Below, piece by piece: positions 29,593 through 39,427 of a stretch of 64,000 nucleotides of DNA; position 1 is the first letter of the stretch, and each line of letters starts with the position of its first letter. Location of the stretch: NCBI GenBank assembly GCA_014871385.1, contig CM026431.1:7437778-7501777 (forward strand). The letters are read 5' to 3'. A program made the position numbers and the translations under genes. Source of the stretch: Ceratodon purpureus. Lineage: Eukaryota; Streptophyta; Bryopsida; Pseudoditrichales; Ditrichaceae. The notes beneath the pieces were generated by a model. The model made no database searches, was not told the origin of the DNA, and worked only from the letters and a program-made list of their open reading frames with translations.

Positions 29593-30257
29593 ATGGGGAG
29601 CCGTGATCGAGTACCGCCATCAGCTGAAACCGAGGTACTAGATTAATAGTACACTAAACCTAAAATGTCTCTGATTTACAAACATGACTCCTGCCTCGTA
29701 ATGTATTGCTCACCTCTCATTTGAAAGTGAAATCTAACCTTTTTATCATCTCTGCTTTCCTAGGTGTATTCCGATGCATCTGAGAGGTCTATCTCCAACT
29801 CCTTTCCAGTGATCAATGTTTCCGATCTCTCGGATTCATATGATCAGCAGTTCTGTACCTGTGCTGGAGCAAGCCCTGTGAGTCTTGGTGGTGAGCCGTT
29901 CGAGGTTCATTCTCCACAGTACATGCCTACTTCTCCAGTTTACATGCCTACCTCTCCAGTTTACATGCCTACATCCCCAGTGTATGAGCCTACCTGTCCA
30001 GTTTACACGCCTACATCCCAGTGTATGAGCCTAGCTCCCCAGGTTTCATGCCCATTTCTCCTCCACAGGATTCACCGCCAATGTCTCCTCCCTCTCCTTC
30101 ATCGCCTATAAGAGTGAGGAGGCCAGCCCATGTAGTCTTTGCCCTTCCGGCAATACTACCGTGCCCTGTCCAACAGACCAGGCGATATTGGAGGAGGCGC
30201 CGCCACTGGAATTGTAGACAGTCTCGGGAATATTATAGTCGTGCATCACGTAGATAG
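29593..30257 (+). pseudogene. Small protein with RNA-polymerase-II-CTD-like heptads, one frameshift
   Basis: Exon 29593-29634 (MGSRDRVPPSAETE) splices in phase to 29764 onward ([20 protein letters not shown]). From about 29922 the protein repeats a heptad: YMPTSPV three times, then [14 protein letters not shown]-like, YEPSSPG and FMPISPP. This closely echoes the YSPTSPS heptad of the RPB1 C-terminal domain. One C is missing near 30017 (ACATCCCAGTG versus ACATCCCCAGTG in the preceding repeat), shifting the frame. The other frame resumes the heptads and ends in an Arg-rich tail (RRRRHWNCRQSREYYSRASR) at 30257. Corrected length is about 179 residues. It lies behind promoter copy 1. Function unknown; the heptads suggest a substrate for proline-directed kinases or CTD-binding proteins. 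Confidence 0.55.
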
Positions 30258-30499
30258 AATGTAAATGTAAACGTAGAGAGAATGTGAATGTACTTCTTTC
30301 CTAAGTAACATTTTCAATAGGATCTCATTCCCATATAAATTGCATAGCCATGTGTGTTTATTTCATATCCATGAAGTCCATCCTCTGCAAGCAAACATCA
30401 TCTACACAATCACATTGCAACACTCCAAATTGACACCCCATTCGCATCTCCAATTTGCACCCCCTTGGACATCAGCCTTGGCTCCAGCATTTAATGGTG

Positions 30500-30830
30500 T
30501 ATTAAATAACCGTTATGTCGGATCCCGCTGAGACCCGGGGATCCCATATCCCGGCAGATGATATCCGGGCAACTAATACGCAGGATGAAGAAACCCCGGC
30601 CCCTGCAACTTGCTGCGACACCCAGAGAATATCCGGAATGCACATACCCCGGCAGCGTCTACGCGTGCAGCCCATACCCTCGCCGTTGGGTTCCTGGTAG
30701 CTGATATCCGGGCAGAACATAACCTGGCCGCTTCGACCCTGAGTTTTAGAATGCAAACCTCGGCGGCAGCCTGCAAAGCACAAAAACGGCTGTCGGATCC
30801 GACAATCATGTTCTTTGTTCTTCGAGATTC
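30500..30830 (+). promoter_or_regulatory. Diverged third promoter-like module
   Basis: CCCGG-rich segment with 'catacccggcagc', 'gatatccgggca' and 'aatgcaaacctcggcggcag', similar in style and order to the modules at 28.44 and 31.04 kb but strongly diverged. It contains an exact palindrome at 30791. No TATA box or gene follows before the second module. Confidence 0.4.
30791..30804. promoter_or_regulatory. Exact palindrome TGTCGGATCCGACA
   Basis: Context AAAACGGCTGTCGGATCCGA followed by CAATC, matching the flanks of the sites at 33495, 13672 and 14166. It sits inside the diverged promoter-like module. Confidence 0.7.
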
Positions 30831-30929
30831 AGAGGTCCCGGTCCCGGACGCGGAAAAAACACTCTCAGATCCTTATAGGCGTCTCTTAATGGCCCCCCCT
30901 TGGACAGCGGCATGAAGAAACTTGAGTTC

Positions 30930-31356
30930 GTAAATATGAAAGCCAACTATTAAGACATTAGAGCCAGTATCTGCTCTCCATCATCTTATCCTTTAAACTA
31001 ACTGACATTCCCACAAGCCAAATTAACTGTTGGTCACTGCAACTCGGACCCCGGCAGCTCATACCCGGGATGGTCATACCCGAAAATTGCGACCGGCACA
31101 TTCCAAATCTGAACCCCGGCGGCATTCTGCAAAGCAAGAACTTGGCTTTCGGATCCGAGAATGGATTCCTCGTTACTACAAATTCCGCCGGCCTCGTTCT
31201 TGGCCTCCACGACCTTGTGCCCACCCAACACTTTTGCGCCCTGTCATCCCATCCCACTGTCTTCTGACCTAGCCGCCGCGGCCCGCGTGCCCTGACGGTA
31301 TACTATAAATAGAACTCTTTTCCCTTATTTTGTCACCTTCTCATCGATCCTTCTCG
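30930..31356 (+). promoter_or_regulatory. Promoter module copy 2 with TATAAAT
   Basis: Near-identical to copy 1. TATAAAT lies at 31304-31310, CTTTCGGATCCGAGAATGG at about 31146-31164, and the leader ends at the donor GTGAGT at 31357. The high identity over ~400 bp, including leader and donor, indicates a recent duplication or conserved mobile module. Confidence 0.7.
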
Positions 31357-32518
31357 GTGAGTCTCATTCTCTCCTCTCCCATTTGTGTCACCTTTGATCA
31401 TTTGCTAGTGTGTGTGCTTCTTTTTTGCGGCTATGGTGGTAGGGGGCCGAGGCTCAAGAGGGCCGATGAAGCCCCTCCCGGCCTCGCCTCTACTCATTTG
31501 CAAGTGTGTGTGATTCAATGTTGCGGCTATGGTGGTGGGGGCCGAGGCTCGAGAGGGCCGATGAAGCCCCTCCCGGCCTCGCCTCTGCTCATTTGCTAGT
31601 GTGTGTGATTCAATGATGCGGCTATGGTGGTGGGGGCCGAGGCTCGAGAGGGCCGATGAAGCCCCTCCCGGCCTCGCCTCTGCTCATTTGCTAGTGTGTG
31701 TGATTCAATGTTGCGGCTATGGTGGTGGGGGCCGAGGCTCGAGAGGGCCGATGAAGCCCCTCCCGGCCTCGCCTCTGCTCATTTGCTAGTGTGTGTGATT
31801 CAATGATGGGGCTATGGTGGTGGGGGCCGAGGCTCGAGAGGGCCGATGAAGCCCCTCCCGGCCTCGCCTCTGCTCATTTGCTAGTGTGTGTGATTCAATG
31901 ATGCGGCTATGGTGGTGGGGGCCGAGGCTCGAGAGGGCCGATGAAGCCCCTCCCGGCCTCGCCTCTACTCATTTGCAAGTGTGTGTTATTCAATGTTGCG
32001 GCTATGGTGGTGGGGGGCCGAGGCTCGAGAGGGCCGATGAAGCCCCTCCCGGCCTCGACTTTGCTCATTTGCTAGTGTGTGTGCTTCTTTGTTGCGGCTA
32101 TGGTGGTGGGGGGGCCGAGGCTCGAGAGGGCCGATGAAGCCCCTCCCGGCCTGGCCTTTGCGCATTTGCTAGTGTGTGTGATTCAATGTTGCGGCTATGG
32201 TGGTGGGGGCCGAGGCTCGAGAGGGCCGATGAAGCCCCTCCCGGCCTCGCCTCTACTCAATTGCTAGTGTGTGTGCTTCAATGTTGCGGCTATGGTGGTC
32301 GGGGGCCGAGGCTCGAGAGGGCCGATGGAGCCCCTCCCGGCCTCGCCTCTGCTCATTTGCTAGTGTGTGTGATTCAATGTTGCGGCTATGGTGGTGGGGG
32401 GCCGAGGCTCGACAGGGCCGATGAAGCATCTCCCGGCCTTGCGTTTGTAAATATGCTTGAAACTTTTGTTTGATTGAATTTGTGTGTGCCTACTCATCGT
32501 GCTCTTTTGATTTTGCAG
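31357..32518 (+). repeat. Second repeat-filled leader intron, ~11 units
   Basis: Same ~94-96 bp unit as the 28.8-29.5 kb intron, about eleven copies, mostly with 'gattcaatgttgcggctatg' variants. The intron ends at acceptor 'ttgattttgcag' (32517-32518), immediately before an ATG at 32519. Confidence 0.75.
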
Positions 32519-32970
32519 ATGGCTAGATGTTCCTCGAATGCTGCAATGGACTGCAAGACTTGCCCTTCCCTCGGTGCTTGCGCCTGTCTCAGAATGTGTA
32601 GCCCACCAGTGCTCGAAGTCCCGGTCCCGAACAGTTTGCCTCCAACTCCACCCGAGGAGCACTCTGACCACTGTGGTCACCAACCAACGACCGTATGCAC
32701 GTGATGTGTGTTGAAGGTCACGGGCGCTCTATTTGCTTTGAAGTGAAGAGTTCTGACGAAGGTCTCCCCGAGTGGGTCCAGAAGTGGATGGACGAAGTCG
32801 CTGCTGGAGGCGACGGGCGAGAATTCTACCCGGAGGATGGTTGTTACCCATTTGTGGATGAAGACTCGGATTGTTTAGAGTACGCTGGAGAGGAGGTTTA
32901 CGATGCGGTAGATGGTCCTGGTATCCCACTCGTACTTCTCAGCGACGACGACGAAGATTCGGATATGTAG
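32519..32970 (+). CDS. Small Cys/Pro-rich and acidic orphan gene
   Basis: The acceptor at 32518 is followed directly by ATG: MARCSSNAAMDCKTCPSLGA, then CACLRMCSPP with eight cysteines, then a Pro-rich tail, stop at 32704 (61 codons). An overlapping frame from 32695 (MHVMCVEGHGRSICFEVKSS) continues for 91 codons to 32970 with the acidic end LVLLSDDDEDSDM. The two could be separate proteins, or one protein of ~150 residues split by a small indel near 32695. No family is recognised. It is driven by promoter copy 2, as the CTD-like gene is by copy 1, although the coding regions are unrelated. Confidence 0.45.
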
Positions 32971-33440
32971 ATGTGGGCTTCTCTAGTTATCTGACATTCA
33001 ATCGCATACGTATTTCTCGGCTCTACGAGATGATGCTTCTGTTAAGCACTTAGAGCCCTTCGAACAGTTTTGAATGTATACCAACATAAGTTATTTGTAA
33101 ATAAATATATCGGCTTTTAACATATTTTTGCTTTCCGTGGATTACGTGCTATGAAGCAAGCTTTAATACATATGAAGTAACCTTTCAAATAGTACATGCT
33201 AGATTTAGATTCTCCAGAATAAGTACCTAAGAGCTAATGATGCATCATGAAGGAAGAGCTTGGTCCCACTGCGGTGAGCAAAATCTCGATGATAATAATA
33301 GAACTTTAAAGCAAAAGGACTCATCACCGTTGTAAGATCCACGAACTAGACGAACTTTGACGAACGCGATGATTTCTATTCAAGACATGCAAACAATCAA
33401 GTAGTCAGAAGTAAGCGAGTAAAGATGATAGTAGTAGGAG
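32971..33440. other. AT-rich intergenic stretch
   Basis: No gene seen. Probably the 3' flank of the preceding small gene; AATAAA-like sequence occurs near 33100. Confidence 0.35.
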
Positions 33441-33447
33441 TACAACC

Positions 33448-33798
33448 ATGCGCGCAACGGGGGTCGCTGGATTGCCTTCCTCTCGGAAATCGGCTGTCGG
33501 ATCCGACAATCAGTTTTGCAGTTCTAGCAAGACGGCCGGGGTCGAGAGATTGACATTCGCTTGCCTCGTTGGTACGCGGGTAACAGGTACAGTCCATGGG
33601 TATGAACCTACAGAATGGATATCAATGTTCATTCGCAAGATGAGTTGCCTCGTCCGTACGCGGGTAACAGATACAGTCCGCGGGTATGATCCTACAGAAT
33701 GGATATCAATGCTCATTCGGAAGATGAGATTACAACATCCAGTGATGGTAACAATTTCTGAAACCCAACTGTGGTTATGCTTCAAATGTCATGGATGA
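33448..33798 (+). repeat. 84-bp tandem duplication, open in frame
   Basis: Two copies of an 84-bp (28-codon) unit at about 33560-33730 read CLVGTRVTGTVHGYEPTEW and CLVRTRVTDTVRGYDPTEW, each followed by ISMxIRKM. A frame of 116 codons spans them. It could be a small gene, but both strands are open here and no domain is known. Confidence 0.4.
33495..33508. promoter_or_regulatory. Exact palindrome TGTCGGATCCGACA
   Basis: Context AATCGGCTGTCGGATCCGA followed by CAATC. It falls inside the open frame starting at 33448 and would encode VGSD there, which argues against that frame being coding. Confidence 0.7.
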
Positions 33799-33879
33799 TA
33801 TCTCATCGTCGACGCATGGAGAATTCTAGGTCCTTATTATATAAGTTTCTAAATTAACCATCCTGATGAAAACGATGGA

Positions 33880-34015
33880 TTCTGAATCCTAGACAAAACT
33901 ACACACACCTTGCACATTTTAATCCTGGAAGTCTTTATGCACATATGAAACAAAACTACACACACCTTGCAGATTTTAATCCTGGAAGTCTTTATGCACA
34001 TACGAACTAGTTATA
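33880..34015. repeat. 62-bp direct repeat, two copies
   Basis: 'aaaactacacacaccttgca', 'attttaatcctggaagtc' and 'tttatgcacata' occur twice in tandem with one or two differences. Non-coding. Confidence 0.7.
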
Positions 34016-34378
34016 GCTTGGCACAGGATGCTACGCTTCTAACTTCAGTGTCGTTAAACTACTCCCGCTCCGGACTAATACATATAACTCTGATAAAATT
34101 CTGAATTTCGCCTCCTCGTGGACCCCTGAAAACAGCCAACCTTATTACATGTCATTGCTTTCGAAGACACTCTACAGCATGACATAAAAAGAACATAAGT
34201 TCAACTGGCAGAGTTCATCCTACAACACTTTGAGGACTCTGAATTACTTTGAAAGCAATACCTAACCGAACAACAATCCTCAAAATTTTAGAACATAACT
34301 CACTGCGCAAAACATGAGTTCAAACTACATAAAACTTCTTCATGCAAAACTATTTCGACCAGGCCGTGATGTTTACCT

Positions 34379-35008
34379 TCACTTTGCTGACCCTTTCCCG
34401 AGTACGGCATTCAGGTGCGCCTTAGGACGTATTGGCAGCTTCAAGTATCCACAATAGACTGCCCGTGGTGCCCAGTATTTAGGAAATACCTTTCTCTCCT
34501 TTGACGACGACCCAGGTCCGGAAGAAGAGGATGAACACATGCTGTAGCCAGGAGGAGGACCCATTACCTCCATCTCGTAGCTGTTCCGAAGGTGGTCACG
34601 CAGCATGACCTTCTGCTGCAGCGATAACTCACAGAGCTCCGTGTTGACAAGACTCTCGTCGATCTCAAACGGGATAATCCGATCGGTCATAAACAGTACA
34701 AGTGCCTCAGCCCAGTACGCATGAACCATACCAGTACCCCACTCATCTTTCCGCTTCCTCACATCTCGCGACTCCTTGAATGCCACTACATACGCACACC
34801 ATGCGGGCATGGAATCTATCAGTCGCTCCCACTGGTCACCTCTCTGGCGCAAGTTCTCCAAAAGCGTCATATAGTCATAACTCCACTCTGAGCTCTGAGT
34901 GTAATGTGGGTGCAACTCCGGCATGAGGTCGGGAAACAACTCTGCCATCGCAGATTCAGGAGTGACCCAACTCTGACTAAAGAGGTCCGTAATCACCGCA
35001 AAGTCCAT
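34379..35008 (-). CDS. Unknown 209-residue protein
   Basis: Minus-strand single-exon frame with ATG at 35008 (MDFAVITDLFSQSWVTPESA) and stop at 34379. The content looks like a folded helical domain (ELFPDLMPELHPHYTQ; MTLLENLRQRGDQWERLIDS; YVVAFKESRDVRKRKDEW), then a Ser/Gly linker (CSSSSSGPGSSSKERK) and a basic Pro-rich C-terminus. No family is recognised. An exact TGTCGGATCCGACA palindrome lies 224 bp upstream of the start, a plausible promoter position. Confidence 0.5.
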   Translation of the reverse strand: MDFAVITDLFSQSWVTPESAMAELFPDLMPELHPHYTQSSEWSYDYMTLLENLRQRGDQWERLIDSMPAWCAYVVAFKESRDVRKRKDEWGTGMVHAYWAEALVLFMTDRIIPFEIDESLVNTELCELSLQQKVMLRDHLRNSYEMEVMGPPPGYSMCSSSSSGPGSSSKERKVFPKYWAPRAVYCGYLKLPIRPKAHLNAVLGKGSAK

Positions 35009-35231
35009 CCTGCTCTGTAGAAACTTACAAACGACAAGTGCAAAATGCGGAAGAAATCCTTGAAATTAACAAATGACAAATGCAAAATGCGGAATAAAAC
35101 GTTATCCCAGACACATATAAGGTGAATCTGTTGACTGCTCTCTTGATATCTTCCCTCATCCTTGGAAGCCTGCCCTAATTCTGGCTTCTTTATGCCAGGT
35201 ACTACACTAACCAATTACTACAATTTTAGGC

Positions 35232-35245
35232 TGTCGGATCCGACA
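35232..35245. promoter_or_regulatory. Exact palindrome TGTCGGATCCGACA
   Basis: Context TTTTAGGCTGTCGGATCCGA. It lies upstream of the minus-strand gene starting at 35008, the clearest promoter-like placement of a single site in the window. Confidence 0.7.
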
Positions 35246-35249
35246 TAGA

Positions 35250-35850
35250 CATTTAAGTAAATTACAACATCAGGGATAGACCGTTTAGTTCAGGGTTTCA
35301 AGCCAAAATTAATGCACTATGACGGCACCGGCATGGCAGGTACTCATACATGGCGGCTAATGAATGATCTTCATGTATCTCAATTACTTCTTTTGATTAT
35401 TACGGTGCCTACATTGCCATAGATTGCCTACATTGCCTGCATTGCCCCTTAACTCTACTAGATGAATTTACTCCCGACGTGCAAATGATTAGCTCCGTTG
35501 GAGCACTGCTTTATCACGCATGCCATTCTCATTCAGTGTGTAATTACTTGTCCCTTGTGAAATATGGAGTATCCTGACAAACCAATGGGAAAGACATCTG
35601 GTCCACATCCCAAGACATCGCCGTCATTCCTCATTGTTTTGGTAGCAGAAGACATTTACTCTGAGATGATGTGAAGATAGTAAAGCGAGCTCTCTTCCTA
35701 AACGTATCACCCAGGGACTATCTTTTCGACTGTTCCATTTGTAAGCGCAATGGATCGTTCATTTGTAATCTCTGCGAAATATTAGGGAGCCTCTCACTTT
35801 TACGAAGGTGCTTGCTATTACTCTTTGATTCCTTTGCGTGCATTGCAGTC
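35250..35850. other. Intergenic, nothing recognised
   Basis: Contains a short direct repeat of 'attgcctacattgcc' near 35415-35445, and no gene. Confidence 0.35.
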
Positions 35851-36567
35851 ATGGACTCATCGGCTCTGCCCAGAGCGCTTGCTCCGACCCACGTCACGGA
35901 CCAAACCTCTCCAACTCGAAGAGTGGAGATCAAGTCATCGATGCCAGCAGACTCTGAAATGCTACAGGTTTACTCCTTTTCTTTCACCTCCCTTTGTTTG
36001 AAACTGGATTGGCCTGCTCATTTCTCATGAAATGCTTTGTTGGACCATCGGCATTGCATCGGTGTTATTTCGGTTTCGCCATCTTTAGACAGACCTCTGA
36101 ATATTAAACATATGTGGCGTGATTCGTATGACTCCTGTGTCACAATGTTACTGCAGGACGATTTGCCATGGCACAATTGGGAGTTGCGTGAATATATATG
36201 GAGGGTGACGTACGAGGACAAAGACCGGCGGGTAGGCAAACAGGTTGATGTATTTTCTGAGGTTGAGCAGATGAATCGAGTCCTTCGATCCAATCGAGCC
36301 CTGATAGACTGGACAGAGGACGACGTGCGCTCGCTCAGGCGCATCGAGTTCCTTACTGGAATAACCAGCGTGGAGCCAGAGCTTTTCCAGTACTACATTC
36401 CTCGTCCTAGTTCGACCTTCACGCCTGCTCATGTGATCTTCGATGGGAACCCCGGGTCGTCGGCCGCTGTGGATATTACAGACTTACAGGATGTTGTTTG
36501 GGAGTCTGAGCGTAGTGCCTCACCCGACCCATTCACCTTCCTAAACCAAGAGAGATCGGAGGAGTAA
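35851..36567 (+). CDS. Unknown two-exon protein, 175 residues
   Basis: Exon 1 is 35851-35967 (MDSSALPRALAPTHVTDQTS...SEMLQ) and exon 2 is 36157-36567 (DDLPWHNWELREYIWRVTYE...). They join in phase 0 through GT-AG (CAG/gtttac; ctgcag/GAC). The second exon is rich in acidic and Trp residues (VFSEVEQMNRVLRSNRALID; WTEDDVRSLRRIEFLTGI) and ends acidic (FTFLNQERSEE). I do not recognise a domain. Exon layout, size and style match the other small orphan genes in 29-38 kb, which may form a set. Confidence 0.55.
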
Positions 36568-36659
36568 GAGTAGACCGTGATGCTAGTATGCTAGCTTTGA
36601 CTAGACAGCTCAACCTTACCGACATTAACATTTTTGTATTAAAAATATTATATAATGAA

Positions 36660-36830
36660 GGTACCACGCCAAATTTCCACGGTAATAGGCTCCACATTAC
36701 CGATCCCGGCGGTCATTTTTTCAACCCCGGCGGCGAAAATTTCTGCTCACTTTTGAACCCCGGCGGTGAAATTCTCTGCTCTCTGCTCACTGCTCACTGC
36801 TCACCGCTGCCACAGTAGCATCGCTGGGTT
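36660..36830 (+). repeat. CCCCGGCGG / GCTCACTGCTCAC element end
   Basis: Three successive 'aaccccggcgg.gaaa.tt.tctgct' blocks are followed by TGCTCACTGCTCACTGCTCACC and GCTGCCACA. The last ~60 bp match 10876-10925 in the opposite orientation. Probably a mobile-element terminus or shared promoter. Confidence 0.55.
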
Positions 36831-37162
36831 TTCCCCTTCGCCTGTCTTTGAGTCTCGACATACGTTTCGTACGCCCGTTGGAACATAGGATGTTCCATGA
36901 ATGCCATGCGTGACGCTCCTGAATTCGACGTCGTCTCTTGGTACTCTGGGGTCGACGGGGGCACGTGAGGGGTCCGTGGGATGCCTGAAATTGCTATTCC
37001 GAACGACGGAAGGAGAGTATGAATACTCTGTAGCAAATCAGCGACATCTCCACCCTGCAACACATCGCACCACTGGGCATACCTCATGAGACCTGCACTG
37101 AAGCTGTCATGCAACTGGACAGGCAAAACAAGGAAACGACGAAGCAGATGTAGCAATGGCAC
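36794..37162 (-). pseudogene. Possible transposon accessory-protein remnant
   Basis: A minus-strand frame with peptide FMEHPMFQRAYETYVETQRQ and a Pro/Ser-rich segment resembles accessory proteins of En/Spm-type elements only loosely. It ends inside the GCTCACC repeat block shared with the 10.9 kb element. Low confidence; could be a chance frame. Confidence 0.25.
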
Positions 37163-37987
37163 AACCGGATGCTGTCATGCCCGGAGATAACACACGTACC
37201 ATGGCCCAACCTTCCACGCCCTCCATCTCCACTGCAGGACCGAACGAGGTGATGACGGCCGCTACGAGGAATGTATGAACCGGTTCCGCCTCTCACAGAG
37301 TGCTTGTGAGTAGAGTGATGAGACGATGGAGACCAAAGGATGTTGAAGGGAAGAAGGAGTTCACTTGGCGTCGACCACGTTCAGGACCCGTGAGAACTGC
37401 AGTTAGTCAAACCCCACTCGCCTTCCATTGCGGGAGAACTGCTGTTCTAACATCGCCATATCCGGGGTACAATAGCGAGGAGATACACAAATTGACAATG
37501 ACCCTATCATCCCACGGCAAACGGCAACCATCTGAGGGGATGTCACGACGATATACCAACATGTGTCCTCTCAAATTCGGTGGCAGCGCGTTAGGTTCGG
37601 GACGACAACATGTCCACATGCGTTGATTCGGACGGCGTCTACGTAGTACCTTTCGGGCATGGTATCGTTACATGAACACAAAACCTGCTTAATTCCGCTC
37701 ATTTTCATTCCGAGTTTCAACGCTGCTGAGGTACGTTTTTTTCCTTCACACTCTGCTGCGCATTGCTCCTATGTTGCACCTGAATTGTGAAATTGCGCCA
37801 TGCTCCTGCTCCATTCGAGATAGACAAACGTTTTTTCCCTGCACATATGTAGTTTAGTTGCGGAATTAAGTGAACTGTCCCTATTGATCCATACTTCACG
37901 TGCATTCAATCAGATATTATAGTTCAGGTACATTTACTTTGCATTATCGCAATATTGAGGTGTACAGAGGTATAGCGTCAGAGTTGA
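37163..37987. other. Intergenic, nothing recognised
   Basis: Short frames only on both strands; no supported gene or repeat. Confidence 0.35.
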
Positions 37988-38497
37988 ATGAGGAGCGAGT
38001 CTTCCCTGATGGCCATCGAGAGTCACTCCTGCGAGGGTGAATACGAGGACTGGTTGATCGGGGACGGCCAGGGGGCTGTGGAAGACTACCTCCGCATAGC
38101 ACACGAGCACAACGCCGCATTAGCGATGAGAGACGCCGGAGTACCCCTCCCTCCGGGTCATTTCTCCGGATACCTCCCCGTTTCTACTCTGACCGTCCTT
38201 CACGCTCTGCCTCTAGACGTTGTGTCGAAAGTAATATGGCCATTGCTGATGGAGTCACGATGCCACTTGGAGAATTATAGGCTATGCTCCACTTTACGTT
38301 GTGTTTCAACCGGCTGGAAAGAGTACGTCGAACGTCAGAGGGAGTGGACGCTAGGCATGGTGGCCCATGCTCAGCATAGACAGCAACGATTAGAACAGGA
38401 GGCCCCCGATGATTTCCACAGAAGCACTGATTCGGAGACAGACTCGGAATGGCAAGACAACGACGCGTTCGACTACTGGGACGATATGGCGCCATAG
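37988..38497 (+). CDS. F-box-like protein, 169 residues
   Basis: ATG at 37988 (MRSESSLMAIESHSCEGEYE). The centre reads ALPLDVVSKVIWPLLMES (about residues 73-90) and LRCVSTGWKEYVERQREW (103-120). The 'LP.dv...i...L ... lrcVs..Wk..v' spacing is that of an F-box, whose usual role is to bind Skp1 in SCF ubiquitin ligases. The C-terminus is acidic (STDSETDSEWQDNDAFDYWD) and there is no long substrate domain. A paralog at 50764-51375 shares WPxL, N-x-x-x-C-x-xLRCVxxGWKxYVE and the following EW. The pair flanks the CACTA region. The domain call is a pattern match. Confidence 0.5.
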   Translation: MRSESSLMAIESHSCEGEYEDWLIGDGQGAVEDYLRIAHEHNAALAMRDAGVPLPPGHFSGYLPVSTLTVLHALPLDVVSKVIWPLLMESRCHLENYRLCSTLRCVSTGWKEYVERQREWTLGMVAHAQHRQQRLEQEAPDDFHRSTDSETDSEWQDNDAFDYWDDMAP

Positions 38498-39427
38498 CTT
38501 GCTTTCCGAATAGGCTTCTACTTAAGTCGTAGTTAGTACACTCTGAATATGGAGTGTTCTGATATGGATGACTTCTATTACCCCCGCTATGCTCCCTCCT
38601 GTCGAGGGAAACTAGGATGGATGGATAGCAAGCTGTAATGCTGTTTTTTTAATATCGACGAATGACTTTTAGAATTCCTGCGTCTGCTGTTTTTTTCACT
38701 ATATCTCAAATTAGGGCATATTGAATATGAAAGGTCGTCTTCCATTTCTGTGTGTTTTTACTCTAGCTTTGCTGTATCGCCTTCGCTTTCGTTAGGTTCC
38801 ACTATGCCCGATTTAGGGGTTCAGGTGGCGTGGGTTGTAAGCGGAAGCATGCCTGCCTCCTTTAGTCGTTAGTCTTGGTCGGCCTCCCCGTGGCTAGAGC
38901 TGTTGTGGAATAATAGCTACGGTTTAACCCGCTATTGTATGGGGATCGAATTGGACTCTGTAGCTCCTGCCTCTTCTAGTTATTTCACAGACACGCGTAT
39001 CACGGCATAGCTGAATGCCTATGTGTCCTGTACTATTCGCGGTAGCTTGCGCTGAGCCCGCGATCTGTGTTGTCGACTTCGCGATGCGAGAGCTTAGACC
39101 GATTACCAATCGTCGGCCCATTCTCCCAATTTCAACACGCTTTCGATTCAGATCCCAACACACCGATTATGGCTAGTTTCGAAGGCACCGCTGTCAACTC
39201 GGGTTATGTAGCCTCTCTCTCCCAACCTGCACATAGTCTGTGTGACGTCTGCATTCCCCAAATCACGAAGCGATTGATACGGAAGTGTTGCCGGAACACA
39301 GGTTTTTAGGGTTCTAAGTGTTTCAAAACCTTACCGATTTTCAATTTTTGTGCGACAATTCTCTCACGTACAGTTAATGGTTGTGCTTATCCTAATCAGG
39401 GAGCCCTATGACAAACTTGGAGTCGCC
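38498..39427. other. Non-coding 5' flank of CACTA gene
   Basis: No gene seen. A CACTATGCCC sequence near 38800 was examined as a possible element end but has no inverted partner that I could find. Confidence 0.35.

Noticed and set aside
31330..32473. Chain of similar open frames in the second repeat intron
   Set aside because: Same artefact as at 28.9 kb; frames break whenever a unit differs in length.
38800..38822. CACTATGCCCGATTTAGGGG as a CACTA terminal inverted repeat
   Set aside because: No matching inverted CCCCTAAATCGGGCATAGTG-like end was found near 49.7-50.3 kb by eye, and a CACTA pentamer is common by chance.
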